Positions 20,201 to 31,253 of a stretch of DNA of 64,000 nt are shown one piece after another. Both the position numbers and the translations under genes were made by a program. The DNA is from Mesostigma viride (lineage: Eukaryota; Streptophyta; Mesostigmatophyceae; Mesostigmatales; Mesostigmataceae): NCBI GenBank assembly GCA_009746045.1, contig RPFO01000213.1:14086954-14150953 (forward strand), given 5' to 3'. The notes beneath the pieces were generated by a model that had not been told where the DNA came from, made no database searches, and worked only from the letters and a program-made list of their open reading frames with translations. Position 1 is the stretch's first letter. Each line of letters begins with the position of its first letter.

Positions 20201-23200
20201 AGTATTATTCTGATTTGGGCTCCATGCTGTAGCGCAAGGAAATTACCCATCAGTTCATAGTGACCAGCATAGTGACCAGTTGGTTCCATACTACAGCTTC
20301 GCAAGGCAATCACTCTGGCTGGACTGCTGCACACAGTAGGCAGACCATGCATCGCCGTTGCTTTATGTTGCAATAAATGTGCTACACTGTGGTGTGCACG
20401 ATGACATCATCGCATGTTAGTCATTTCGATAGCAAACAGGTGGGAGCTTTAGAGATTATACCAATTCGCTACTGGCCGTTAGCCTCGTGAGAAGGACCCC
20501 TTTTCTCGGCCGCTATCATTCCAGATTGCTTAGCAAAGGATGCTTTATTGCTAAGGGATTTTGTTTAGAATGGCTAAAAGATTGCTACGGCTTTCTTCTA
20601 GGAGCTGTCTCCTGTCCACCGTGTGCTTGAATGCCATACTGACTCCTAGCAACCGTGTGGTTGAATGCCATGCTGAATATGCCTGTCGCCGGCGCGTGTG
20701 GGTTCCGTCGTCCCTTTGCATGCATGACAGGGTGCCGCGCTGGGTGGGGCGCTGTGCTTGCTCCAGCGGCAGGTGAGCGCTCTCTGGGAACCTGGGGCCT
20801 TGATGGCTACAGGAAGTTTCTCCACTGGCAGGGGGTACATGGTCATAGGAAGTGTGTGATAGGCTGCTGGCTACATGGCTGTAGGAAGCGTCTCCACAGC
20901 TGGGGGATCAAAAAGCAGGTAACATTAGCTAACGCAAGGGACGAGGAACCCCGGTCACCGAGTTACTAGTTAGAAAACGGGACGTTTTTGTTGGGTGGTC
21001 AAACAGCCCATGTTGAACAATGGGCGCTTTATAAAAATCCAGGCCCTCCATAGCCTCTGGGTGGTTCCTCCCTCACCCAGTAGGTCCCTGGGAGATAGAA
21101 CGTATTCTCATGCTCGTGCGCTCAACTCTCATCCAGATTTGTTCCTGCTTCCGTTGCTTGACTGCTATCCTGCTTCGCCGATGCCTCACTATGACCCTGC
21201 TTCGCTGATGCTTCACCTGATTGTTCTGCTTCGCTGATGCTTCACTATCATCCTGTTTTTCCATAGTGACTGCTATCCTGCTTCACTCATGCTTGACTAC
21301 TATCCTGCTTCACTGTTGCTTGACTACTATCCTGCTTCGCTGATGCCTTACTATGACCCTGCTTCGCTGATGCCTCAATGGTATCCTGCTTCAGTAATGC
21401 TTCACTAGATTATACAGAAGTCTTTGTGAAGCCGATCATTCAAGAGCTGAGTAGCCTGTCATCGATCTATGGGCGGTAGATCGGTCATGGTGATTGGTGG
21501 GTGTCATTTTTATTGAAAGCGCATTCATGCAGGGAATGTGCTTGGTCTTGCTTTGGCCTGCATGTCGTTAGTCATTTCTTGAATGTGTGTGTTTGGTTGC
21601 TAACCATCCATGTTTTTGTTTGTTTTTAAAGCATGTTAGCTTTTGCGATTGTGAGATGAGCCCCCACGGGGGCACCCGTTAAACTTAACTCGTCGTCTGT
21701 CCCTGGTCCTCTACGGAGGACTGAGTTGAACTCAGTCCTCTCTAGAGGACCGAGTTTTTGGGTTTCGTAGAAAATTCGCCCCGGTCAGAATGTTTGACAA
21801 AAAATTTCTCTCAAAATTTATTCAAATACTACGTGAAAAGATCTTTCTTGGACATATTTTTGGGATTTTTTTGGATTTGGTATGCGCGGCTAACTGTACG
21901 GTCAAAGTACAGGTGGTAAGGGTACTTTTCCACGTGAAACGCGAGTTCCGGAAATGCACGACCTAGCCATGGCGGCTCGCGCCCATGCATGCAGTTTACG
22001 TTTGCGGACGATTTAGCCGTCCAAACTCAGTAAATAGATTTAACATGCCCTAAAGATGATATAAATCAATTTTTAGCTCGCGGGGATGCGATTTACCCGG
22101 TGTCGGCACTGTTCTTGCTGGAAAAAACTGCGATAAGGCAGGTCGACGGAATTGATGACTGCGCTTGCTTTCCGGCGCAATTTCAATGGCTGATAGGTTT
22201 CTTTCTACATTTTAACATGAATTGTATTAGAATATATTGAGTGACAGTATAGATTTGATGATCTCGACCATTCTGTCACGTCATGGTCTATGTGCCGCAA
22301 AGTGCCACTTTTGCGGGCACCGCCTGGGCCAAGGTAACGCCAGCCGTGCCAGGTAAAGCCGGATAATCGTTGCCTCTTCGTTCCTTGATGTTCGTACATG
22401 AGTTTAAGCTTGCGAGGCGTTGTCAGGTTCAAGTCTTGATGCTCTTTCTTGACCGTTGCCTGCCCCTCTCTAAAACCCCCTTTTCAGATGATGTTAGCAG
22501 GCATTTGCCTTAACCCAGTGTAGTTGTGCAGGGTTTTAGGAGCTGTGCAGGTTTAAACACCTTCATAGATGTTAGTTATTCTTTTGCTACGTTCATACTG
22601 CATGATTGTGTGGCCACGGGCTGCGTCAAGGGTGCATTCAAGCTTTTACGGGTGAGTGAAAAGTCTTGGTGACAAACCACTGCCATCATGTGCCAGCAAC
22701 TATGTTGGCCACATCATGGCAAAGCAAAACAGTTATAGCCATATCTATTGTTGTTTGAAACAATGGAAATATGCTTAACCTACCCATTATATTGGTGGTT
22801 GGCACTTATAACATAACCCTTTGTTGGTAGGTATCCAAGCCCATTCCCTACATGCATGTATAGGCTCTCACTACATGATAAGGTATGATATACCTGAAGT
22901 ATGATGATGCAAGTGTGTTGTCCTGTAATGCTTGAAGGGAAATGAGTTGATTGGGATGGTTGGTGGCCACGGTGATGTAGTATGACCGCACTTACATGCT
23001 AGCAAAGTTAGCAAAAGCCCCATTCCTCTCCTGAGGACTGAGAGTTTTTTAATTGTTTCAGGCAGTTGCAGTGGCCAAATGGAGCCCAGTTTTTTGCCAC
23101 GCTTCAAGAACTATGTTGTTTACATGCCTATATTTTTTCTTCATGCACCAGGATTTGATTGAATTTTTCCCACTCGTTCTTATCCCGAAAAATGCAAATT

Positions 23201-25563
23201 CGCGAGGGGCGCCCAACGTCCGTGTAATTTTCAGGTGTTCGGGTCAAGTTTTCACATATGCAGTATTTTTGCCAACAAAATGATATCTAGTACACCCCAG
23301 ATCCACATCAAAACACTTGGGATGGACCCCCCACCTAGTCGCTACACGCGGTTGAAAATTGTCAACTCAGTCCTCCTGTGAGGACTGAGTTGGGACAGAC
23401 GACGAGTTAACAGACTTTGTTATCAAGGCTGGTTAAACTTAGCAAACTTTTATAAAGTAATGTTTCGTCGTGGCGACCCAGCGTGCCGTTGTACTCCATG
23501 GCCTCTCCATGGAGCGATGTGTTGGACATTTAAGTCTTATCTACAAAGCATTTTAGTCACGAGCGGACGCTAAACATCTAGATTAGCGTCCTTTCCTTCT
23601 TATCATGAGCGCGCATTTTGACATATTATAGTATTATACTAAAGCATTTCCGGCATATCTATGGTAGTATATCTCTCTGCCAATTCCTGCGCCGAATGCC
23701 CCTCTGTTGCGACCTTGGGTGCAGGGGCGCATCCTCCAGGGTGTCCCACGGTTCCGCTTTCTCGTGTCAAACTGCGGGGTGGCCACGTCGCTCCCCGCGG
23801 CGGTGACGGGCGATGGAGCGAACGAAACGGGCACAAACAGCACGTTTGAGGACTGGGACTTTGCTTCCTTCCACATACTGGGTGAGCATCTGTCTTCCCA
23901 CCATCATGTCTGCAAAAGGCATTGATTTGGCGTAAAAGCACGCGCTTCTACTGGCCAACGCGTGAGAGGACTGGGACTTTGATCCGTGCCACATATTTGG
24001 GTGAGCACAGATGCCTTTGCTGTAGGATGCACGGGTGCCTGCGCTACAGGCGTTGGAATCATGGGCGTCTTTGCTATGGTATATCGGAGCATGGTGCCTT
24101 TTCTAGGAAGCCATTTGGCCTGTGGCGATTCCACACATGCCGGCCTTTCTAAACACGTGTTTCCACTTGCTAGTAGGAACAGAATAGGCCTTTTTTTTTC
24201 CAAACACATTTTTACACTTGCTAGCAGGAACCGAGTAGGCCTTGTTTTTTCTAAACACGCAAATAGCCCACAGAATTGGGCATACCTTGCGTCGGTTTCT
24301 TTGGATGATGGATGTTTTACCGTGTGTGTGCCTGTGTGGCAGCTTTATCGTTGTCACCGGGCTTTGTGACGCACGTGACTTGAAAGCTACTCTCCCCTAA
24401 TTGGCCTGGGGGGGAGTGTTCATTTGCAACCTGCGCAGTAGTAACAAGCGGGACAGCCAAATGAGACATAACGCAGTACGGGCCTCATGCATGTACAGTT
24501 CGTGCCCATGTGATGATGGGAAGCATGAATGCTTACGTCTGTGCTGTGCTAAAATTAGCACGGATGCATGCATGAATGGTACATCGGTGCTACAAGGAAC
24601 GATGCGATGCATGCATGAATCCCGGGTCCATGGCCTGCACACCATGCAAGTATACGCGTGAATCAGTTAATTGATTAATGGCCGTGGCACCCTGCAGGTG
24701 GCCCGTCGGATCCCTACTACCGTCAAGCGATCGCGTTACGGGAAGTGTTTCCCTCGCGCGGCCGCGTCAGCTACGAGCACAACCACGGGCACGTGATCAA
24801 GCGCATGGGTACGCGAATAGGAAACTTTACTAGCGACCTTTCGTTCAATAGTTTTGTTGTATAGTAAGAAAACAGCCAAGATCATGAGGGGTATCAAATA
24901 GCAGTACAACCTTTTGCTAGCGTCTCTTATCTGGTAACTTTTGGCATTACTCTACCCAGCGCGATGACCGCCCCCTGGCGCCCCGATTATTATGGCGGTT
25001 TTAGAGCGGTTGCCCCTCGTTGTGTTTATGACTGCGCGCAGTGCACATTTATGGACGAATTGTCTCTCTGTCACATAGAGATTTCGTGTCATAGGTCTCC
25101 TTACCTCACTTTTCATGCATCGATCTTGTGCCACATTGCATCAAATTTATCGATCACTGACTCGTCAGCCAGCTGGAGCTACTGCGAAGTGTGAATGTAT
25201 GAGTTAACTACCTATCCCAACGCAGTCATGTGCTTGTAATCCCAACACGCATGTAAGATACTCCTTGAGTTGGTTTGAGTCAATATGCATGAGCATGCAT
25301 TCAAGGGAATGGGTGGAATGTGCGTGGAAAAGCAGCCCTCTCAGATATAAATGTGAAATGCTTATGTTTATAGTAAGTTTTTGGTACTTGACCGCAGTAC
25401 TTGACCAAAGTACTAATCGGCCATTGTGCTGCTTCCCTTAATCTAACTGCATACACCCTACCGTTTGTGCTCAATGCTGCGTGCCACGCCCATGGTGGTG
25501 ACAGAGCCGGAGCTGACAGAGATGATGGCTGACTTCCTTGCCAAGCAGCAGGGCTCCAAGTGA
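17274..25563 (+). CDS. FSH1-family serine hydrolase, split by long introns
   Basis: This is an alpha/beta hydrolase of the FSH1/OVCA2 type, small esterases with a Ser-Asp-His triad. Exon 1 starts at ATG 17274 and encodes KLRILALHGAYAS, the family's opening strand and oxyanion loop (RxLxLHG). Exon 2 ends at 17826 (start uncertain, about 17650-17700) and contains FDAPP and PPFYNWWDDG. Exon 3, 20009-20119, carries GPFDGVFGFSM with the nucleophile Ser in GFS. Exon 4, 23725-23881, gives the FRFLVSNCG strand. Exon 5, 24698-24808, has DPYYRQAIALRE and HNHGHVIKRM, the catalytic His in the usual GH context. The last exon, 25505-25563, ends in a helix and TGA. Phases of exons 2-6 join. The stretch expected just after GFSxG is short, so a small exon may be missed between 20.2 and 23.7 kb. 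Probably cytosolic; the substrate is not inferable. Confidence 0.75.
18607..19590. repeat. CCCTCCCT homopyrimidine tract in an FSH1 intron
   Basis: Almost 1 kb of pure C/T on the + strand is made of CCCTCCCT and CCCCTCCCTC units. Every frame stays open on both strands (Pro/Ser/Leu on one, Gly/Arg/Glu on the other), giving false ORFs of 340-420 codons. The tract can form triplex H-DNA and, on the G-rich strand, many G-quadruplexes. It lies between exons 2 and 3 of the FSH1-like gene, where transcription must cross it with the C/T strand as the non-template strand. Confidence 0.95.
21155..21415. repeat. ~26-bp tandem repeat in an FSH1 intron
   Basis: About nine imperfect units of CTATCCTGCTTCGCTGATGC plus TTCACTA, with variants TATGACCC and GATTGTT. 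It lies between exons 3 and 4 and is not coding. Confidence 0.85.
21690..23406. mobile_element. 1.7-kb non-autonomous inverted-repeat element flanked by TTAA
   Basis: The left end CTCGTCGTCTGTCCC and the right end GGGACAGACGACGAG are inverted. Each is followed inward by a sub-terminal palindrome (AACTCAGTCCTC facing GAGGACTGAGTT). TTAA flanks the element at 21686-21689 and 23407-23410, the target duplication typical of piggyBac-like elements. The termini do not otherwise match any family I can name. There is no transposase ORF. Positions 21890-22140 resemble the reverse complement of 62810-63060, so at least part belongs to a dispersed family. It sits inside an intron of the FSH1-like gene. 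Confidence 0.65.
23848..24010 (+). repeat. Duplicated exon end and 5' splice site (FSH1-like gene)
   Basis: GAGGACTGGGACTTTG plus CCACATACTGGGTGAGCA forms the end of exon 4 and its donor (23848-23888). About 119 bp downstream, inside the intron, GAGGACTGGGACTTTG and CCACATATTTGGGTGAGCA recur (23967-24007). The second copy keeps a GTGAGC donor but its surrounding frame is closed. It is a decoy donor or a fossil of exon-end duplication. Confidence 0.8.
24165..24260. repeat. Two-copy ~50-60-bp tandem duplication
   Basis: AAACAC, then CACTTGCTAGTAGGAAC and AGAATAGGCCTTTTTTT, followed by a second copy with CACTTGCTAGCAGGAAC and GAGTAGGCCTTGTTTT. Intronic, no coding role seen. Confidence 0.7.
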
Positions 25564-25750
25564 AATCTGAGTGCATCTGTGGGATATCTATCGTCGAGAG
25601 ATGCGAGAATATGGCTTGATCGACCGTCTACATACCCTGCATGATTTGGCCTGAATTCGACAATTGTGCCGTGCCTGAAGGCATCATGCCATTCTACGGG
25701 CATAGTCAGGGCTACGCTCTTCATTTTAGTTTTGGTGCCAGATGGACATA

Positions 25751-26194
25751 TGAAACTATTGGCGGGAGACCGGTCTACGATCATAGACTGGGGTTCAAAA
25801 ATCAAGTTCGATTTTTATTTTGAGTAGCGCTCGCAATCGACAGATCTCCGCGAGAGGATCCTGGATCATACCTCGGATACTGGAAAGTCCGTTTTCAGTT
25901 GAGCGATAGTAGGCCAACAAGACAGTTGAAAATGGCTGTAAGCTGGGCCCTTAGCATCAAATGGGCCAAAGTCCAGATAGACCAAGTAGGATGTTCGGGG
26001 GTCCAAACAAAAGTTTTAGTAGCGCAGTTGATAGATCTCGATGAGGGCACTCAGAATCTGAATGTCACATGCCAGGAATGGTCCATATTTGGACGACAGG
26101 GGCCAATAACCGATACTCCCAACGCAAAAAATTAATTAATTCGCCAAAATGTGCTTTTTTTCTACGGTAGACCGGTCTCCCGCCAATAGTTTCA
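25751..26194. mobile_element. 444-bp MITE with perfect 28-bp inverted ends
   Basis: The left end TGAAACTATTGGCGGGAGAC plus CGGTCTAC (25751-25778) is matched perfectly by its reverse complement at 26167-26194. A TA dinucleotide flanks each side (25749-25750, 26195-26196), as in Tc1/mariner insertions. There is no internal coding sequence. It lies about 190 bp after the FSH1-like stop codon. The identity of the arms suggests a recent insertion. Positions 26195-26540 hold nothing I can name. Confidence 0.8.
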
Positions 26195-26539
26195 TACTAC
26201 ATGCTGATTTTCTCAGTTAGCAATCGCGCTGGATTTGACCATACCTTAATTTTGACTTGCACCGCGATGTCAGGCCCACTGTTTTTTATGGAACCACAGG
26301 TGTTGGGACGTCGGCCTGATCGCCTGAATTTGCAGCCTAAGCCCTGGTATATATCATGCATCAAGGAGACAACCTGCTGGAATCCCTGCTAAGAGCCACG
26401 TTGCCGTGGACTTGGTCTGAGAAAAACGCATGTGCAGGTGGTTGCGCTGTGAGGCCTACGTGCATACAGACGAGTAAGGAGGATATCTAAACGAGCTTTC
26501 AAATCGTGCAAATCTAGTGTCGTATACAGAGTGGTGAAT

Positions 26540-28640
26540 TAAATCATAGGTGGCTATGGGCATAGGTATACACGCTTCTCTGCTGCTGTCTTAGAACGGC
26601 TAAGGGCGGCAAGGCGTAGGCGTACTTGGGCTGAGTCTATGACGATCCAACTACCAGGGCATTCATACCCGGCATTCGACAGCACCTCCACCCATAATGC
26701 ATTGGCTTCGGGGAGAAGAGCATTCAAAGCATGGCAGATGAGTTTCGAGAGAGGCATTGCAGTGGGGCGGAATGCGACGCAGCAATGGTGCGCAAAGCAA
26801 CAGGAGTTTTGTGAGATACAGATATGGGAACTGTAGTGGTGGTGGCGCGTCGCTGCCGCTTAAGGAATGCCCGAGCAACAATGTTTTGGCTGTGCAGAAA
26901 AGCCCGATGAGCAGCAGTGATACTGGCGGTGGACTGAGCACGCTGAACATAGGTAGGGCTGGACGCCAACTCGATCGTACGTGTTGCAAAGTAGCAAGGT
27001 AGTGCTCCGGCCTTGCAGATAAAAGCAAAGTTGTTGGCACTCTTGTCAACACACGTGATGATAAAGTCCTGCTTGAAGAGGTCAAGAAGTGCTTTATCTG
27101 TGGTGTTGAGCCAGGTGGTGCGGTGGACCTGCCGGAGACGGTAATCAAGCCTGGTGAGACGTGCATTGCATTCGTGAATGACGGCGCGAAACCACGGTTC
27201 CATGGCAAGGGGAGCAAGCTGTAGATCCGTGCAAATGGCATTGCAGAATTTGCGCAGTGATGTTGAGAGCAGTGCATTAATTCACCTCTTTGGCACATGT
27301 GCGCTGGACCCACGGCCAAAACTTGGTGCCTTTGGCAAAAAGGTCTACAAGCGTGTGGCTCGGCAGGATGCTGACTGAGGTCAGCGGTCATATGACGTGC
27401 TGTGAGGTGGGATCTTAAGGTACTTGAAATACCGTTGTCAGTTGTTGGCAGGGGCAGGGCCCTACCAAGATGGTGGCCAGCTCGGTGGGCGTTGTATCGC
27501 GGCTGACCTAATTCCCGTTGCTGAAAACCATTTGTCCCAAGGTGGGAGAGTAATGCCAGGCGGCCATGGGAGTGCCGAAAGTGTTGCGCACCGGCCACGA
27601 GCAGCATCGCAGCCTGCACTTGCGGCAATTAATGCAGAATGCGTGGCAAACACAGCTAATCCATCGCAGCATGAATGAAAATTGAAAGGTGAGATCAGTA
27701 AACGACGCGTACGCAGTGCATCTGCATCCCCATTGACACGGTGCCGAATGATGCGTGAGAGAAGGCCTCGCAGACTAGTGGCATGGGAGCGGGGGACTTG
27801 CAGATCAGCTGGGGAGCACGACCCGACGGTGCAATGTACGTACGGTAAGCTGGTAAGCTTCTTCAAGCTGCAGGCTTCGAGATAGAATGCATGAAAGTTG
27901 CCGCGTTGCATAAGCCGAGACATGTGACGTAGGCAGCGGAGACTGGTGGAGTAAAGGGAAGGAGCGGGGGACCCATGTGTGGAAGGTGGACCGGGGCCTG
28001 AGGGGTGACGCTGGGGGGATATGGGCGCTATGGGTGGAGATCGATTGTGCAGTTCAGACGCCAGGCACAGATGAACATAAGAGGGCGGGGACGGGGGGGA
28101 GGCGGGCGGCGGCGAGACCGAGCTTTGAAGCTCTTGCCTTCAATGCAAAAACCGTGGGGCAGAAATGCATGTAACATTCGTTTCCAAAGCATGAAACATT
28201 CGTTTCCCGATGCCCTGCGGATTTGCGAAAAGCTGCGCCGGTAAAGGTGCCGGGGACATGTTCCAAGGGTACGACCCGCCATGCAATCCCACCACATGTA
28301 TTGGGCCATGGCGCCATGTAGGGGGGTGTCGTCGTTGGCGGCAGGGCGGCCAATATGAAGGCGCGGCGTGCCGCTCGGACATGTTCCTGAAAACGCGTCC
28401 AGCTGGCATGCATCCCGTTGCGTCTGGCCAACGTAGATACGTTGAGGGTACCTGCCGTTGTAAATGGCATAAATGACGCGACGGGTGCTTAATTCGAGGT
28501 GTGGGCGAGTGGAGTTGGTAAGCGACAAATGCGTGCGCTGTAAGCGCCGGAGGCGACGTAGAGTATGGTCATCCTTGCAGTGATGGTTATGGCGCGTACG
28601 GTTGATGCACGACACCTCTTCCGCCATTCCTTTGAGGAGA
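26540..28640 (-). pseudogene. Penelope-like retroelement relic with N-terminal GIY-YIG domain
   Basis: Read on the minus strand, the 5' part (28627-28028) starts with a Cys/His cluster (SCINRTRHNHHC) and then, near 28480-28420, the GIY-YIG core VIYAIYNG and RIYVGQT. The expected continuation (RFQEHVRAARR, WRVVPLEHVP) appears in alternating frames, so several indels have occurred. About 1.2 kb further 3', at 27203-26724, a frame reads LLDLFKQDFIITCVDKSAN, which resembles the RT N-terminal region of Penelope-like elements. The catalytic YxDD region was not found. GIY-YIG before RT is the reverse of classical Penelope order and is the order known for the Chlamys/Naiad group of green algae and protists. 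Family assignment is an inference from domain order and two motifs. Confidence 0.55.
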
Positions 28641-30552
28641 TACGATAGGGGAACTGCCGAGAAATAGCAGTGTACTTCCGGTAATCAATGCCAGTTGAAC
28701 TGATTTGCCGTATTCTGTGGAGGGTAAGAGCATGCCAGAAGTCATACTTAAGGTGTTTCATGATGATTCAGATGCACTGAGAGCTAAGACATCAAACAGA
28801 ACCAGAGCGGAGCATATTGAGGTAAGTCAATATTCACTGCGTAACACCAGTTACGCGATAGCGGTGGTCCATGATGCATCTCCCCGGGGCAGGATGTGGC
28901 TAACAACACAGCTGAAAGGACTCGCGTAACATGTGTATTCCGGGGGGGGGGGGCTTCCAATTGTCATACGCCTGACACCTCTTTCCTCTAACGAAAAGAT
29001 TTCCCTTAATTCTTCATGTTCCAGATGAGTCACCGTGCTCCTGCCTTTGTGTTTTTTTGGCGTTTGTAAAGAGATATGGGAGGAGAAACAAAAGCAAAGG
29101 CTGATATTGCCGTGTGGGGGGCCCGATCCTCGGTTAGTCTCTCAAGTGCCCACAGAAAAACACGAGAGTAGCACACACAGCGCGCAGCCCAGCCTAGCTC
29201 CCTCATGAGTAAGAGTAAAAGAAAAATGACAAGAACAGCAAAACAAACAAGAACAAGAACAAGAATGTAAAACACAGACACGTAGTGCAATGTGAGCGGA
29301 ATGATGGGGGAAGGTGAGAGGGGGACATCGTATTGAATGTGTAGGCAGCCGAAGCGTCCCATCCCCGCAGGTACATCCGTGGCTTTCAAAAAAGCCACAA
29401 CCTGCGTGGATTAGAGGAAAATGCAGGAACGATGAGTATGATCCTGAAAACGAGGTTGAGGAAACGCGGAGAGGAAGTGCCGGCGGCTGAAACGATTCCG
29501 ATGGAACTGTGGGTTTCGCCGACATGAGGCGGTGCAGCTGCATGACTATCTCTATGGTGTCGTGTGTGACAGGGAGTGCCGGTTCACTTAGTTGTCTCAC
29601 TTGATGATTGTATGATTAATTAATTAATGAATATATCATAGTTGTCTCACTCGATGATTGTAGTACGAATCCGTGTTGGAGTAATAATGCACACATTTTT
29701 CGCGTCCCGGCTCTAGCTCGGCAGCATTTATTTTACTATTTGTTGCTTGCCTCGACATGCACTGTTATCAAATCTGCTTCCCCGGCCGGAGATAATTTCT
29801 GGCCTGCGCTGGTTGTCTCTTTGATATTATCAAAGTCCATTATTCCGGAATCTGGACATCCAGTGCATCCTACGCTTTCGCATGCATGCGGCAGCACCTG
29901 GTGGTACCTGGGTCCCAAGCAATCCACCATCCATGACTCTAGTATGAAGTGAGACAATTAATTAATTCATTAGACTCGTGCTCCCCTGAGACAACTATGC
30001 CTGCCGGACGCATGGCGATCCAACGCCGTGGAAGGACTAAGGTAGTTGTCTGAGAGGAAAGACGCGAAGGCCGCGGGAGCCGTGTGGCTATCTCTAGGTA
30101 GACCTGCATGCATGGAGGGAGACAGAGGGTAACAAGAAAGGTTGATAGGGAAAACACACATACACACACGCACACCACCACGACCAATGTACAAACAACC
30201 AAAACTAAGAAGGAAAAGAGGGAAATAGCTCTCGAGGCCTTACTCGATCTCCCAAAGGAGTCATTACTTTTTTTTTTAACTTGAGGCCCATATAATTTTA
30301 GACTAGCTGCGGACATTAATTAATTAATTAATTAGTTAGTTAATTAATTGATTCTGATGATTCTGAATGTGCCTATCAATGGCAGTGGCTTGCCTCCCAG
30401 CTAGAAAGAAGATTTATATGTTATGAAACTTTCTACATGTGAAGATACGCACCCCGTCATTCTCGAACTGACAAATGCCTGTGAATGGACAAAAGAATAA
30501 GTCGGGGTAAAATTGGCTCTTTTTTAGCAAATTTAGCAAATTAGCAAATTAG
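28641..30552. other. Intergenic, simple repeats only
   Basis: No open frame here shows a domain. Blocks of TTAATTAATTAA occur near 29612, 29957 and 30317. TAGTTGTCTCACTYGATGAT is duplicated at about 29588 and 29640, and GAGACAACTATG recurs near 29989. TTCTGGCCTGCGCTGGTTGT at about 29798 recurs in intron 1 of the Nudix gene near 34949, so it is part of a dispersed repeat. A G13 run lies near 28943. Confidence 0.5.
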
Positions 30553-31190
30553 CGGAAGGCGGGGGCCGAGATTAATTAAGAGGTACCTTGAAATTAAATA
30601 AGACGCATACCTCTATCGAGATATATGTTCGGAGGCGAATTTCTATTGGCGTTAATTTGTAGTATTGTACGAAAACATGTCAAGGGTGACGGAAAGAAGG
30701 ACTTATGTTCCAAATTCAATTCAATGCACGACGGTATTGGACGGAGTTCCCGGTCTGGCAAGCGGATTTTGGATCTCACGTTCAGAAAAGGGCTTGGGTA
30801 CACGACGCGGCGCGACGTACGCTGTAAAATGGCTCGCAGAAAAGGAACCGTGGCGACTATTTGGCGCCGCGTCGGTCTTGACGTTGTTTGCTCCGTTGGA
30901 TCTGCATCTACGGCGTTCGTGGGTTGTTTCGAAACCCGGTCGATGAGATTTTACGGAGAAGTAGGGTATATAAGTGATCTTTATTGTTTTCTTGATATAA
31001 GTGATCCTTTTTTGACCAAGCGGTGAACTGAATGTAGAAGTCGGAATAAATTATACGGTCGGACACGTTGTCGTACTATTCTACAACTTAATGCCAATAG
31101 AAATTCGCCTCCAAAAATATATCTGGATAGAGGTATGCCTCTTATTTAATTTCAAGGTACCTCTTATTTAATCTCGGGCGGCGCCCTCCG
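30553..31190. mobile_element. ~0.6-kb inverted-repeat element with ~105-bp arms
   Basis: From 30568 the left arm (GAGATTAATTAAGAGGTACC and onward through ATACCTCTATC and AGGCGAATTTCTATTGGC) is mirrored by the right arm ending at 31175, with a few mismatches over about 105 bp. A weaker GC-rich extension reaches about 30553 and 31190. The same 16-mer GTCGGGGTAAAATTGG lies outside each end, at 30499-30514 and 31196-31211. No transposase is present; the inner ~400 bp has no recognisable gene. A long foldback MITE is the best description. Confidence 0.75.
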
Positions 31191-31253
31191 GGAGTCGGGG
31201 TAAAATTGGTTAATTTGTAAACTGGGGACAACCTAGTCAGTAAAAAAAATTAA

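Noticed and set aside
26663-27628. Minus ORF of 321 codons in the Penelope-like region
   Set aside because: Low-complexity and without RT motifs; the neighbouring frame at 26724-27203 carries the RT-like residues.
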